From Bdellovibrio bacteriovorus (GTDB taxonomy: Bacteria; Bdellovibrionota; Bdellovibrionia; Bdellovibrionales; Bdellovibrionaceae), in NCBI RefSeq assembly GCF_001592755.1, contig NZ_LUKF01000014.1, positions 124,841 to 188,840 of the forward strand: a stretch of DNA of 64,000 bases. The letters are read 5' to 3'. The position numbers were made by a program, and so were the translations under genes. Below the pieces are notes generated by a model. The model was not told where the DNA came from and ran no database searches. It saw only the letters and a program-made list of their open reading frames with translations. Below, piece by piece: positions 54,201 through 62,782 of the stretch; position 1 is the first letter of the stretch, and each line of letters opens with the position of its first letter.

Positions 54201-54871
54201 TTTTCAATCAATTGCTGCGTGTGCAAGGTGATGGCAAGGTGGGAATTGGTGATGCGACTCCCTCATTCAAACTCGATGTTGCCGGGGAAATCGCCGCTCG
54301 TAATGGTCCGGGCACTGTGATTTACATGGGCGGTGACGCAAGTGCGGATCTTGAAATCGGAACGACAAGCACGGCGCAGAACTCGCTCGTATTTTACAAT
54401 CGTGGTGGTGGTTACGCGATGGACATTCAAGCGCGTAATATTACGTATGCGGGATCGCTCAATCCTTCGGATCGCCGTTTGAAGAAAGACATTCAGCCTT
54501 TGCATTTTTCCCTCGAAAAAATCTTGAAAGTCGAAGGGGTGAGTTACTACTGGAAAGAGCCGCTCCAGTATTCCGAAGGCTTGCAACGAGGAGTGATCGC
54601 TCAACAAGTGGAAGAGATTTATCCTGATCTTGTAAAGACGGACAAAAAGGGCCTAAAAAAAGTGAACTATTTGGGCTTTATTTCGCCGATGATTGAAGCG
54701 CTCAAAGAGTTTTATACTCTTTGGTACAACGACAGCCAAGAATTGCACAAAGAACTGGACGAACAAAAAAGAAAAATGGCTTCACTTGAAGAGACGAATA
54801 AAAAATTAGAAGAGCGGAATAAGGCCTTGGAAAAACGCCTGCAAATAATTGAATCCAAGCTCGGAAAGTAA
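51278..54871 (+). CDS. MAT-type chimeric fibre (tail-fibre-like adhesin) with S74 intramolecular chaperone
   Basis: This 1197-residue exported fibre begins with a signal peptide and a conserved head (TPTTLNYQGRILKSDGTPL, residues about 24-160). It continues as a phage-tail-fibre-like shaft of repeats (GTVTNVTGTAPIV, SDGNVGIGVTNPTANLHV, SSGNVGIGLTAPLATLHV). Before the end is a tip-like segment (WMARYNIAADQSELRVNFSD). The C-terminus has the endosialidase-type intramolecular chaperone S1064-D1065 in NPSDRRLKKDI and an Arg/Lys-rich coiled coil (1150-1197). Such chaperones self-cleave and aid trimer folding. In Bdellovibrio these mosaic adhesive trimers are known to bind prey; the specific ligand is unknown. 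Confidence 0.85.
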   Translation: MEQQTVRKGLFFFALLFLSKAVATPTTLNYQGRILKSDGTPLEYNNVSFAFEITNVSGTCVYYREQRNAVNMQGSKGVFDVPIGEGTKLFPSTASYSLRDAFNNSVTHDCDGGTTYTPSLDEVRVLRVQFHDGAGWKAITPNNTIRSVPFANYSYSAAKLGDKLPSDFVLKTSVTSCLPGQYLTFDGASFACQNDAGGAGMVSDVNVTAPLTKGGTASVPVLGISVGTTAGTVAAGNDARFTDARPPTGTASGDLSGLYPNPSVAKLQGVAVSSTAPTSGHFLKYDGAQWLSSAIVISDVTNLSATLGTYLTTSAFNSAVGSANCAAHQTPYWNSVSGSFQCQSINVSVAGDVSGMIGAVTVNKIKGVDVDTTGLTTGQVLKYDGTKWAPASDSNAGGTVTNIATGTGLTGGPITSTGTISLANTAVTAGSYTRGNFTVDAQGRLTAASNGSAVNLATEVTGTLPIANGGTGQTTAVAAFNALSPLAAKGDVVVNDGTNDIRLAVGTNGQVLSANSAQPSGLQWVTPTNGTVTNVTGTAPIVVATGSSTPAISITDASTSAKGAVQIGAGIAVSSGTISADPANFPAAVPVSKGGTGVTSLTANRLIASNGTGAALTTFSCAVGQLVSFDATGLMTCSSFTTGSVFLNGGNSFGAAATLGTNDAYNLAFKTSNTERMTIKSDGNVGIGVTNPTANLHVSGASAVARVSASGLNEDATLQINNGAENTGFALTRSDTNNALQINYESPIGTVSKQAMSIASTGYVGIGTSTPTSGLTLVNNAVGDANDDINIQTYSDTNTPSLILTRYRGNATTPTPLALGNIGSLLVRGYNGSTLMEAGSIRFAAEEAWTATTTTNNAALTFHSATDGSSTEKMRIASSGNVGIGLTAPLATLHVGGNIKLGPVNPANTGTLPNYGNFLYFHGGPAPATSDSDVTDPLWMARYNIAADQSELRVNFSDNNQVQDAFSVGYTSAGVFNQLLRVQGDGKVGIGDATPSFKLDVAGEIAARNGPGTVIYMGGDASADLEIGTTSTAQNSLVFYNRGGGYAMDIQARNITYAGSLNPSDRRLKKDIQPLHFSLEKILKVEGVSYYWKEPLQYSEGLQRGVIAQQVEEIYPDLVKTDKKGLKKVNYLGFISPMIEALKEFYTLWYNDSQELHKELDEQKRKMASLEETNKKLEERNKALEKRLQIIESKLGK

Positions 54872-54971
54872 AAAAGTACTGATTCTCTCCCCATTCGCGA
54901 GGTCCCTGAGACTTTTTCACAGCCGTTCTTGGAAATTCCACGGTTTAACCGGTAAAAATAACAAACAACGC

Positions 54972-55000
54972 AAACCTGACTTTGAAAGCCAGGTTTTCTT
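54972..55000 (+). terminator. Intrinsic terminator after the MAT-type fibre gene
   Basis: The stem AAACCTG..CTTT/AAAG..CAGGTTT has mismatched A and C positions and is followed by TTTCTTTTAT. Confidence 0.75.
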
Positions 55001-55049
55001 TTATAAAACCTCAGCATCTTTTTAAATAAACACCGCAAAGAGGTTTTCG

Positions 55050-55355
55050 ATGAAGAAGCTTGTTCTCGCTTTATTAGTTTTATCTGCAGCTCCTGCCCAT
55101 GCTGGAAAAATGAAAGCTATCTGGGAAATGACGAATGAAAGCGTCTTGTCTGAGTTGGGCTTTGATGAAGGCATCGTGGCTATCGAAGGTCACAAGTTTT
55201 TGCAAATTCCGAATGCGGATTTAGCCGTGCAAACTCAGGTGCGTGGTTACTATCGCACTCGTGGCGAAGTGCCTCTTTTTTCTTGTGTTACTTATTTTGT
55301 AAAGTTTGAAAGCTTCTATGAAGTGACTCACTCCGAGTGTGAAAAAGCGAAGTAA
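55050..55355 (+). CDS. Small secreted protein, unknown
   Basis: The 101-residue protein has a signal peptide (MKKLVLALLVLSAAPAHA) and a beta-rich mature part (GYYRTRGEVPLFSCVTYFVKFESFYEVTHSEC) with two cysteines near the end. SD AGAGG lies 6 nt before the ATG. A terminator follows. No family is recognised. Confidence 0.65.
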   Translation: MKKLVLALLVLSAAPAHAGKMKAIWEMTNESVLSELGFDEGIVAIEGHKFLQIPNADLAVQTQVRGYYRTRGEVPLFSCVTYFVKFESFYEVTHSECEKAK

Positions 55356-55365
55356 TCGGGAATAA

Positions 55366-55390
55366 AAAAAGGGGCTTCAAGCCCCTTTTT
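55366..55390. terminator. Bidirectional intrinsic terminator
   Basis: The stem AAAAAGGGGC/GCCCCTTTTT has loop TTCAA and A/T tracts on both sides. It lies between the small secreted gene and the convergent HU/IHF gene. Confidence 0.9.
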
Positions 55391-55392
55391 AT

Positions 55393-55683
55393 TTAGCCTT
55401 TTTTAGGCCCGTTGTTAATGTCCTCTTTAAGTTCTTTTCCGACTTTGAAGAATGGAAGTTTCTTTTCTTCCACATTGATGATTTCACCCGTGCGCGGATT
55501 GCGTCCTTTATAGGCGCCATATTGGCGATTCACAAATGAACCAAAACCACGGATTTCAATACGGTCATCACGCATCAATGCTTCAACCATAGAGTCAAAA
55601 ATGGTGTTCACAACCGTCTCGGCTTTAACACGGGTGATACCCGCTTTTTCAGAAATCAAATTAATCAAATCCGCTTTTGTCAT
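55393..55683 (-). CDS. HU/IHF family DNA-binding protein
   Basis: This 96-residue nucleoid-associated protein has TKADLINLISEKAGITRVKAETVV, then IEIRGFGSFVNRQYGAYKGRNPRTGEIINV with the conserved Pro-containing arm, ending FFKVGKELKEDIN. It bends DNA as a dimer. Whether it is an IHF subunit or HU cannot be told. It lies downstream of the glycosyltransferase operon on the same strand with a 95-nt gap. Confidence 0.93.
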   Translation of the reverse strand: MTKADLINLISEKAGITRVKAETVVNTIFDSMVEALMRDDRIEIRGFGSFVNRQYGAYKGRNPRTGEIINVEEKKLPFFKVGKELKEDINNGPKKG

Positions 55684-55778
55684 CGTCGGCTTTCCTAAAG
55701 GGCTCAGCTTAAAGTATTGATAACACTCTCGATTATACAGATATGAAGTGCTGTGACATCAAAATTCAAGCATTTAAC

Positions 55779-57038
55779 TCAATGCTTCTTATACAGACCC
55801 GTATTGATCAGGATTTTACGATAGGCATCAAGCGTCGCCTGGACCATTTTAGGCGTGTCAAAAAGGTCGACTACTTTTTGGCGTGCTCGATCGCCGATCT
55901 CGTCAGCAGGCATGGTTCCAGAGAAAATTTCGACCAAAAGATTACTCATGGAGTCCACATCGGCCGGGCGAAGCAAAAATCCATCGCGCCCATCTTCAAT
56001 AATGTTGGCAATCGGGGACACTTCCGAACCCAAAACCACCTTTTTTTGCGCCATGGCCTCTAAAGTCGTCGGTTCAAAGCCTGTCGTTCTAGACCCCATG
56101 TTGATGAAAACATCACCTAAAACAATATAGTCTTCGATCTCAGCGGCAGGAACAGCGCCAGGCATAACCACACGATTGCCTAAAGCGTGATTTAGAACCT
56201 GGTATTCAATGTCTTTAAATTTGGGACCATTTCCGATAACGATCAAATAGCTGTTGGGCTTTTTGATCGCAACCTTTTCAAAGGCCTTTAAAAGAGGTGT
56301 GAGCTCTTGGGCCTGAGTCATATCCGACAATGTCACGGCCACATGCGCGTTTTCAGGAATTCCCAATTTTTTACGAAGCTCGTAAGACTTTTCTTTCGGT
56401 GTCAGGTCACCCAGTTCAATTCCATAGGGAACCGTGTAGGTGTGGAAATCCGGGTAAAGATAATATCTTTCCAGAATGATTCTTTGCTCGGGATTGGTAA
56501 CAAAGATTCCATCGGCTGTGGAAAGCAAGCGTCGATCGCCGCCATAGTAAGTGGTCAGGAATTTATAAGTCGTCGCGATGGCCGTTGAAAGCATACTTCC
56601 CAAAGTGTCCTGCTTCATCGCACGAATCGCAAAGAGCTGCGACATCTGAGTCGCTTCCACGTCATAGGCCACGGCGACTTTTAAATCGTCTTTGCGACTG
56701 CCAATGCGGTAACCTGATTTATCAATGCTATGAACCAAGTGAAACGGATCTTCTTTATGAAGCTGCATGAAGCGTTGGCGAACCGCCATTTGAAAGCTCA
56801 TGTGCGAAAGATTTTTTGCACCTTCATGCAGGAAGAGCACGCGAACACCATCGCGCACGACTTCAGGCTTTTTCAGAGGAGAACTTGCCGCTAAAACTGT
56901 GACCTTATGACCTTCTTTTGCAAGGCCTCTTGCGATCGGCCACAAAAAACCATGATCTGTCGCGCGACTTAAAATCGGAAAGCGATGCGAAGTCAGGCAG
57001 ATATTTAAGGTTTCAGGCAAACGAGGTTTGTTGAGCAT
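55779..57038 (-). CDS. Glycosyltransferase family 4-type (GT-B)
   Basis: The 419-residue protein shows the GT-B layout. The N-domain has HRFPILSRATDHGFLWPIARGLAKEGHKVTVLA. The C-domain has HVAVTLSDMTQAQELTPLLKAFEKVAIKKPNSYLIVIGNGP and the nucleotide-sugar motif MGSRTTGFEPTTLEAMAQKKVVLGSEVSP, with the Glu of the E-x7-E pattern in FEPTTLEAMA. It probably assembles LPS or an exopolysaccharide. It is the last gene of the gdhA-pyrD-NUDIX-GT-GT run, 4 nt after the previous gene. Confidence 0.88.
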   Translation of the reverse strand: MLNKPRLPETLNICLTSHRFPILSRATDHGFLWPIARGLAKEGHKVTVLAASSPLKKPEVVRDGVRVLFLHEGAKNLSHMSFQMAVRQRFMQLHKEDPFHLVHSIDKSGYRIGSRKDDLKVAVAYDVEATQMSQLFAIRAMKQDTLGSMLSTAIATTYKFLTTYYGGDRRLLSTADGIFVTNPEQRIILERYYLYPDFHTYTVPYGIELGDLTPKEKSYELRKKLGIPENAHVAVTLSDMTQAQELTPLLKAFEKVAIKKPNSYLIVIGNGPKFKDIEYQVLNHALGNRVVMPGAVPAAEIEDYIVLGDVFINMGSRTTGFEPTTLEAMAQKKVVLGSEVSPIANIIEDGRDGFLLRPADVDSMSNLLVEIFSGTMPADEIGDRARQKVVDLFDTPKMVQATLDAYRKILINTGLYKKH

Positions 57039-57042
57039 AAGC

Positions 57043-58158
57043 TCATCTTAAATGATTTAAAGCCCGATTGTACAGACGATTGAGTTCATTCAATGATGAA
57101 TCAATCAGGTGACGGTCTTCTGCCAGCTGTTCAGACAGGCTTTCGGGGACACGCAAGTGAGGTTTTGCTAAGAGCTTCACCAGATCCGCATGAATATGGT
57201 CGTGATTTAAGATCCAGCAATTAACTGTGTTCTTCCAAAGATCCGAATGCACGCTAGATTGTTTAGAATCTAAAATCAAAACCGCATGAGAATGGATGGC
57301 TTTCATATAGAAATCCGTCATCTCAATCGGTGTGAATCCCTGGCCGGCCAGCATTACAGCCGTACTTTTTTCTAGAAGTTGGCGACCAGCTTGAGGGCTG
57401 AGGCTTCCTGTCACCGTCCAGTTGTGCCCGCACTGAAATTCATCCATCCACCCGGCGAACTTCTTACGATCACGAAGACTCCAGTGCGAATAGCTTCCCC
57501 AAAGAACGACTTTGTACTTTTGAGCCATCGTACGAATGCGCACGAAGTTTTCCGATTCTGGGTCAAAGTGAGTCTCGCGGAAGGGAATGACCACATAAGG
57601 TCGGGTTTCCAGCGCCTGGAAAAACTGCTCTTCGATATCTTCATGAAAGACATTCACGGCAAATTCAGATTTCAAATCCAAAACCGGAGGTAAAATCCCG
57701 CGTCCTTGACGAGGAGAACGCACATTCAATCCACGCAATTGCCCTAAGGCTTCCACCGTTGGACACGTGATAATGTCGCTTTCTTCCACTAAGTAACGAA
57801 CCGGATTGCGGCGATTTAAACCGCGACGAATATTCAATAAAGAAGTCGTAAGAACACAAGAAGGATGAGATTTCGCAAATGTCGAAAGAATCATCTGCGC
57901 TGGATTCATTTGATCTTCATCTAAAAGAACATGCAAGATTTGCGGGTGCAGTCCAAAAAGGCCCGGAATGATGCGAAAGCCTTCAAGCACGCTCCAGCTT
58001 TTGAAGTACCCCATGAATTCAATACCGGTTGTATCTTCCGGAGGAACTTCACCATAACTCGTAAGCAGAACCACTTCATGCTGCTGACTTTTTAAAGCTT
58101 GCGCCAGCTGCCACGAAGTTGCGTTCACATGTTTGCTTACGAGGATTATTTTCGCCAT
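57043..58158 (-). CDS. Glycosyltransferase-like protein (GT-B fold, divergent)
   Basis: The 371-residue protein has MAKIILVSKHVNATSWQLAQALKSQQHEVVLL, typical of a GT-B N-terminal Rossmann domain, then a C-terminal domain (VTGSLSPQAGRQLLEKSTAVMLAGQGFTPIEMTDFYMKAIHSHAVLILD) that fits the acceptor/donor cleft in outline. The donor-binding Glu pattern is not standard. It overlaps the NUDIX stop by 13 nt and precedes a clear GT4, so the two are probably part of one glycan pathway. It could be a non-catalytic partner. Confidence 0.65.
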   Translation of the reverse strand: MAKIILVSKHVNATSWQLAQALKSQQHEVVLLTSYGEVPPEDTTGIEFMGYFKSWSVLEGFRIIPGLFGLHPQILHVLLDEDQMNPAQMILSTFAKSHPSCVLTTSLLNIRRGLNRRNPVRYLVEESDIITCPTVEALGQLRGLNVRSPRQGRGILPPVLDLKSEFAVNVFHEDIEEQFFQALETRPYVVIPFRETHFDPESENFVRIRTMAQKYKVVLWGSYSHWSLRDRKKFAGWMDEFQCGHNWTVTGSLSPQAGRQLLEKSTAVMLAGQGFTPIEMTDFYMKAIHSHAVLILDSKQSSVHSDLWKNTVNCWILNHDHIHADLVKLLAKPHLRVPESLSEQLAEDRHLIDSSLNELNRLYNRALNHLR

Positions 58159-58607
58159 TCAAGTCCTAAAGCTTTGTAGATCTTGTGCAGGATCTTGCGA
58201 TTGGCCTCTGGGATATTGCGATGTTTGAGCTCTTCTGGATGGATCCACTCTAGCATCATATGGTGCTTAGCCCGAGGTTCGCCTTTCCAGTATAGGATTT
58301 CATAAAATAATATGAGAATCCCTACATCTCCATAAGAGTGTGTACAAGCAAGTTTCAGCTCGCCCACTTCGGCTTCAATACCCAACTCTTCATTAAGCTC
58401 GCGCGAAAGAGCGTCTTCAGGTGTCTCACCATTTTCGATTTTACCGCCAGGGAATTCCCATTGACCGGCAAGGGAGTTATTTTCAGGACGCTGACCGACT
58501 AAAATTTTGCCATCTTTGCGCAAAAAACCCGCGACAACTGGAATCCAGTGACCTTTGCGGATCTTGGATTTTTTGGGTTTAGTTTCAATAGCGCTATCGT
58601 CCGTCAT
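58146..58607 (-). CDS. MutT-like NUDIX hydrolase (8-oxo-dGTP type)
   Basis: The 153-residue NUDIX protein has the box GGKIENGETPEDALSRELNEELGI preceded by AGQWEFPGG, which is the MutT pattern (8-oxo-dGTP sanitation). It overlaps pyrD by 14 nt and the next glycosyltransferase by 13 nt, so the three are transcribed together. The substrate is inferred from motif similarity only. Confidence 0.85.
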   Translation of the reverse strand: MTDDSAIETKPKKSKIRKGHWIPVVAGFLRKDGKILVGQRPENNSLAGQWEFPGGKIENGETPEDALSRELNEELGIEAEVGELKLACTHSYGDVGILILFYEILYWKGEPRAKHHMMLEWIHPEELKHRNIPEANRKILHKIYKALGLEWRK

Positions 58608-59577
58608 TATACCTTCTAGCTACATCATGGAAAAAGTTCGGTCCATGAAACACAAGTGCACTATAAATTTGAACAAGATCTGCGCCCATTTGCAATCTTT
58701 CAAAGACATCTTCAGGAGTTAATATGCCCCCAACGCTGACCAAAAGCAGTCCTTCGCGTTTTTTGCCTAAACTTTCAACAGCCACTTTCAAGGCTCGTTG
58801 AGACAGATCTTTTAAAGGTGCACCTGAAAGACCCCCTTCTTCAGGGAAGTGACAGCCGGCAGGACGTGAAAGAGTCGTGTTTGTTAGCACAAAACCATCA
58901 ACGCCTAAGTCCTGACAATTCAAAACAGTTTCCGCTAAAGCCTCATCGCCCATGTCGGGTGAAAGTTTGACCAACACCGGAGTGGGCTCAAAGTGGGAAA
59001 CGCGATCGACAATAGGGCCGATTAAAGAGCGCAGATTTTCTTTGTTCTGAAGATCTCGAAGTCCCTTGGTGTTGGGGCTAGAGATATTCACAACAAAAGC
59101 ATCTGCAAACGGACGGAATTTATCGACCAAAAATAAATAATCTAAAACCGCTTGGTTGTTAGGAGTGTAGCGATTCTTTCCGATGTTCACAAAGATCGGT
59201 GTGCGATAGTTCGGAGCATAGTACGTCAGATTGTAGAAAGTCTCTTCGGCTCCTTCGCTCGGAAAACCCATCTTGTTCCACATCGCTCGAAGCTTTACAT
59301 CGCGATCTAAAATTTTACCGGGATTCGGTGTCTGCGGCAGGGGAGTGACCGTGCCCACCTCAACGAAACCACAGCCGAGCGACCACCATTCTTTCAGGTG
59401 TTCCGCGTTTTTATCAACGCCGCCAGCAATGCCTAGAGGATTTTTGAAATGAAGATCACGCCAAGTGAAGCTTTTCCATTCGGGCGTTTTTCTTCCATGA
59501 ATCAAAGAGTAGAGAGGTAAACCCCAAGAGCTCAGATCGTGAGCCCATTGGGGTGGTAAGAGCATCCAAGGCTTCAT
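58594..59577 (-). CDS. pyrD: Dihydroorotate dehydrogenase, class 2 (quinone type)
   Basis: This 327-residue FMN enzyme oxidises dihydroorotate to orotate in pyrimidine synthesis, passing electrons to quinone at the inner membrane. NPLGIAGGVDKNAE is the FMN loop, VEVGTVTPLPQTPNP follows, and VVNISSPNTKGLRDLQ carries the catalytic Ser region of class 2. SVGGILTPEDVFERLQMGADLVQIYSALVF is the FMN phosphate site. The ATG at 59577, preceded by GAGG, is preferred to one at 59619. It lies 52 nt after gdhA, in the same direction. Confidence 0.95.
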   Translation of the reverse strand: MKPWMLLPPQWAHDLSSWGLPLYSLIHGRKTPEWKSFTWRDLHFKNPLGIAGGVDKNAEHLKEWWSLGCGFVEVGTVTPLPQTPNPGKILDRDVKLRAMWNKMGFPSEGAEETFYNLTYYAPNYRTPIFVNIGKNRYTPNNQAVLDYLFLVDKFRPFADAFVVNISSPNTKGLRDLQNKENLRSLIGPIVDRVSHFEPTPVLVKLSPDMGDEALAETVLNCQDLGVDGFVLTNTTLSRPAGCHFPEEGGLSGAPLKDLSQRALKVAVESLGKKREGLLLVSVGGILTPEDVFERLQMGADLVQIYSALVFHGPNFFHDVARRYNDGR

Positions 59578-59629
59578 CGAGAGCCTCGCGCAGAAGGTGG
59601 AGCGGCCGCAGCCGCGCAACCGAACTTAA

Positions 59630-60904
59630 TCATCTAGGATATAGGCCTCTTAGAAGCATCGCTTTTTCAAGACGTTGAACAGAAACCGCCATGGCAGCAG
59701 ATCTCATGTCGACGTTTTTCTCTTTAGAAAGAGCATAACCTTTGTCGAAAGCTTTCGTGATGATACCTTTCAAACGACCGTTCACTTCATCTTCGTCCCA
59801 GAAGAACGACATGATGTCTTGAACCCATTCGAAGTAAGAAACGATCACACCGCCACCGTTCGCGATAACGTCTGGAGCGATGAAAACACCACGCTTATGA
59901 AGGATTTTTGTCGCTGCATTTGTTACAGGACCGTTGGCACCTTCGCAGATGATTTTCGCTTGGATTTTTTCTGCGTTGTGAGTGTCGATTTGATTTTCAA
60001 GAGCGCAAGGGAATAGAGCATCACACTTCACCTCAAGCAATTCTTCATTGCTGATCGGTTGAGCTTTTGGATAGCCCTTCAAGAATTTGTGAGCTTTTAC
60101 GTATTCCATCACTTCAGGGATATCAAGGCCATCGCCATTGTAGATACCGCCAGAAACGTCAGAAACTGCTACGATGCGAGCACCACGTTCGTGAGCGAAC
60201 TTCGCGGCGAAAGAACCTACGTTACCGAAACCTTGAATCGCGATAGATGAACCATTCATTTTCATGCCGCAAACTTCGAAAGCTTTTTCAGCGACATAAA
60301 CCACACCCAAACCTGTTGCGTGGTTACGGCCCAAAGATCCACCGATTTCTACCGGTTTACCAGTCACAACACCCGGTTGTGCAAAGCCACCTTGCTCTTG
60401 CGAGTAAGTGTCCATGAACCAAGCCATTGTTTGTGGATCCGTGCCCACGTCTGGAGCCGGAATGTCTTTAGTGGGTCCTACGAAAGGTCCAATTTCAGAA
60501 GCATAACGACGAGTCAGATTTTGTTTTTCAGTGCGAGAAAGTTTTGTGGGATCAACAGTGATACCACCTTTTGCACCACCCAAAGGAAGACCTAGTACCG
60601 AGTTTTTGAAAGTCATCAAAGCTGCAAGGCCGACAACTTCAGAAAGGTCTACGTTTTGGTGATAGCGAATGCCGCCCTTGTAGGGGCCCAAAGTTGGAGA
60701 GTACTGCACGCGATACCCAGTGAAAACTTTAACGCTGTAGTCATCCATACGAACGGGAACAGAAACTGTGATCGCGCGACGAGGACGTTTCAAGCGCTCA
60801 AGTACGTTCGGGTCACAGTTGATAATTTTTGCCGCTTCTTCGAGAGTTTGAATAGCGTTTCTGAAAAGAGGCCCGTCATAAAGGGGCTCTATCTTGTGTT
60901 CCAT
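59630..60904 (-). CDS. gdhA: Glutamate dehydrogenase (hexameric, NAD(P)-dependent)
   Basis: The 424-residue enzyme interconverts glutamate and 2-oxoglutarate plus ammonia. GPYKGGIRYH and KNSVLGLPLGGAKGGI carry the substrate lysines, PAPDVGTD follows, and IQGFGNVGSFAA is the NAD-binding turn. The length fits the small bacterial catabolic GDHs, often NAD-linked. SD AAGGAG lies 9 nt before ATG. It heads the operon gdhA-pyrD-NUDIX-GT-GT and is divergent from the secreted hydrolase gene. Coenzyme preference cannot be read from sequence. Confidence 0.95.
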   Translation of the reverse strand: MEHKIEPLYDGPLFRNAIQTLEEAAKIINCDPNVLERLKRPRRAITVSVPVRMDDYSVKVFTGYRVQYSPTLGPYKGGIRYHQNVDLSEVVGLAALMTFKNSVLGLPLGGAKGGITVDPTKLSRTEKQNLTRRYASEIGPFVGPTKDIPAPDVGTDPQTMAWFMDTYSQEQGGFAQPGVVTGKPVEIGGSLGRNHATGLGVVYVAEKAFEVCGMKMNGSSIAIQGFGNVGSFAAKFAHERGARIVAVSDVSGGIYNGDGLDIPEVMEYVKAHKFLKGYPKAQPISNEELLEVKCDALFPCALENQIDTHNAEKIQAKIICEGANGPVTNAATKILHKRGVFIAPDVIANGGGVIVSYFEWVQDIMSFFWDEDEVNGRLKGIITKAFDKGYALSKEKNVDMRSAAMAVSVQRLEKAMLLRGLYPR

Positions 60905-61015
60905 GATTTGTGTCTCCTTAAAAATACACTCGCCAGAGTCTAATGAAGCAAATACTCAAAGTCACTCCGGAAAAAGGAGATGACTCAGTGGTTCTTTTTG
61001 GCCACAATCAGGCCT

Positions 61016-62719
61016 ATGCTTCGGTCTTGTTTTAGCCTTCTTGGTTTCGTTGTTTTCGCCCTTCCGGTCTTCGCCAGTAGTCCGCAACGCACTTTCATGG
61101 AGCAGTTCAATAGCTCGCGTATTGAATTTCCAGCGGAAAACGCGCCCATTCTGACTGACGCATCAGGGCAGTATCCCGAACCTCTGAACTTCCTCTTCAC
61201 GAATATCGTGAGCTGGATCCCGCGCGGGGAACCAAAGCTTTTTAGTGCCATGTGCAACCCCGATGTTTGGGGTCAACGACTGAAGGATCCGCGTCTGAAA
61301 AACTCTTCGCAACTGCAAGGGGCTTTGATTCAGAAGTATTTCCAAGATTGCCGCGCCGAGCTTGAAACGGGTGACAATAGTTATTTCGCAAACATGAGCA
61401 TGCTGACGATGAAATACGACCCTTTCGGTCATCCGTTTCTTCGTCGTGTCGTTCTAAATTTCCCGGGCAACGTGAAGCTCAAAGGTCTTTTGGGGCTTAA
61501 AGGAGATTTCAAAAGGCGTCCTCTGGTCGTCATTCGCTTAGGGATTTTCGCCAACAGCGAAGATTTTAAGGCGGAGCGTGCATGGATGATGATGCTTTTT
61601 GAACAGTCTCCGTTCAACGTGCTTCTGCTGGAAAACATGTCCAGTGGCCAGTTTGTCGCCAATAACAATCAGTTTTCATTCGGCGGATATGATGAAGGCA
61701 TTCAGAATATTTTGCTCGCAAAACTTTTGAACGACAATAATGAACCGCTGTCTCAGCTTGTCGATTCCGTTCACTTCTTTGGTATCAGCTTGGGTGGACA
61801 CGGTGTTTTGTTTGCTTCGCTTTTGAATAAATTCAACTCTTCATCACGCCCCTTGATTCAAAGTTTTACAGCGCTTTGTCCGGTTGTTGATTTGAATGCC
61901 ACGATGTTAAGTTTAACGAACAGTGGAGTGAAGTCGGCCTTTGTCGACTTGTGGGGGCGTCAGCGTCTAAGCGCTTTGGGTACAAAGATGCCAGCGCTGG
62001 TTAGCTATGAAAGCTTTTCTTTTTTATCCACGGCTATTACGGAAGTTGCTCGGACTTACAAAGGCGGGCTGTCGTATATTTCAAGTGTGAAGCTGCCTCC
62101 CGGAATGAAAGATGGACCGGATTTTTGGGGTTTGAATAATTTTTGGAAGTTTTATAAAAACGTCGAGCAACCTGTGTTGATCTATGCGACCGAGCAAGAC
62201 CCGGCAGTTCCTTTCAATATCAATTCCCAGCGTATCCAGAATAAAGATATCAAGATTGAGAGCAAAAATATTCGTGTGGTGGATTTGCCTCAAGGCATTC
62301 ATTGTTCACTGCCGATCACTTATGACTGGGGGGCTTTGACGACACTTCTGCAGTCCCAGATTCTTTCGCATTCTCCGAACTTCAAGATGACAGAAAAATC
62401 TCTTTCTATCGAATTGACCGATGAAGAATGGAAGGGTTTTTTTGACAAAGGTTCTTCCGTGAAATTCACAGTGGAAGAGCCCGGTAAAAAATCAGGATTT
62501 GTAACTGTCGAGCTTGAACTTGAAAATGCCGCTGGTAAAGAAAAGACAATGAATTTAAGTCTGCCGCTCTCTCAATTTGATTTCCGCTTTTTGAATAAAG
62601 AACTGAGTGGTTCAGAACAAGAAATGATCGTGCGCTGGTTGAATCAAAATCTGCGCTTCACTTTGGATACAACGACAGGCAAAGCCATTCTTAAAGCTTC
62701 ATGGCCGGTGGCTCAATAA
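61016..62719 (+). CDS. Secreted alpha/beta-hydrolase-like protein, unknown
   Basis: The 567-residue exported protein has a signal peptide (SLLGFVVFALPVFA). Its core shows a nucleophile elbow GISLGGHG with S258, plus D395 in EQDPAVPF and H429 in QGIHCS, an order consistent with an alpha/beta hydrolase. The first 150 residues and the last 120 are extra and unassigned. A hydrophobic run before the elbow (SVHFF) fits the core strand. The ATG at 61016 is preferred because the one at 60980 sits directly on the SD. The substrate is unknown; an esterase or lipase role is inference. Confidence 0.72.
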   Translation: MLRSCFSLLGFVVFALPVFASSPQRTFMEQFNSSRIEFPAENAPILTDASGQYPEPLNFLFTNIVSWIPRGEPKLFSAMCNPDVWGQRLKDPRLKNSSQLQGALIQKYFQDCRAELETGDNSYFANMSMLTMKYDPFGHPFLRRVVLNFPGNVKLKGLLGLKGDFKRRPLVVIRLGIFANSEDFKAERAWMMMLFEQSPFNVLLLENMSSGQFVANNNQFSFGGYDEGIQNILLAKLLNDNNEPLSQLVDSVHFFGISLGGHGVLFASLLNKFNSSSRPLIQSFTALCPVVDLNATMLSLTNSGVKSAFVDLWGRQRLSALGTKMPALVSYESFSFLSTAITEVARTYKGGLSYISSVKLPPGMKDGPDFWGLNNFWKFYKNVEQPVLIYATEQDPAVPFNINSQRIQNKDIKIESKNIRVVDLPQGIHCSLPITYDWGALTTLLQSQILSHSPNFKMTEKSLSIELTDEEWKGFFDKGSSVKFTVEEPGKKSGFVTVELELENAAGKEKTMNLSLPLSQFDFRFLNKELSGSEQEMIVRWLNQNLRFTLDTTTGKAILKASWPVAQ

Positions 62720-62740
62720 TTTGAATTGAATGATTTTGAA

Positions 62741-62776
62741 AAAAAAGGCTTTGCAGTGAATGGCAAAGCCTTTTTT
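62741..62776. terminator. Bidirectional intrinsic terminator
   Basis: A 14-bp stem, AAAAAAGGCTTTGC/GCAAAGCCTTTTTT, serves the hydrolase gene and the convergent D-amino-acid dehydrogenase gene. Confidence 0.92.
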
Positions 62777-62782
62777 ATTTTC

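Noticed and set aside
51278-54871. Prophage tail region
   Set aside because: Despite tail-fibre-like repeats there are no capsid, tail-tube or integrase genes nearby and the protein has a signal peptide.
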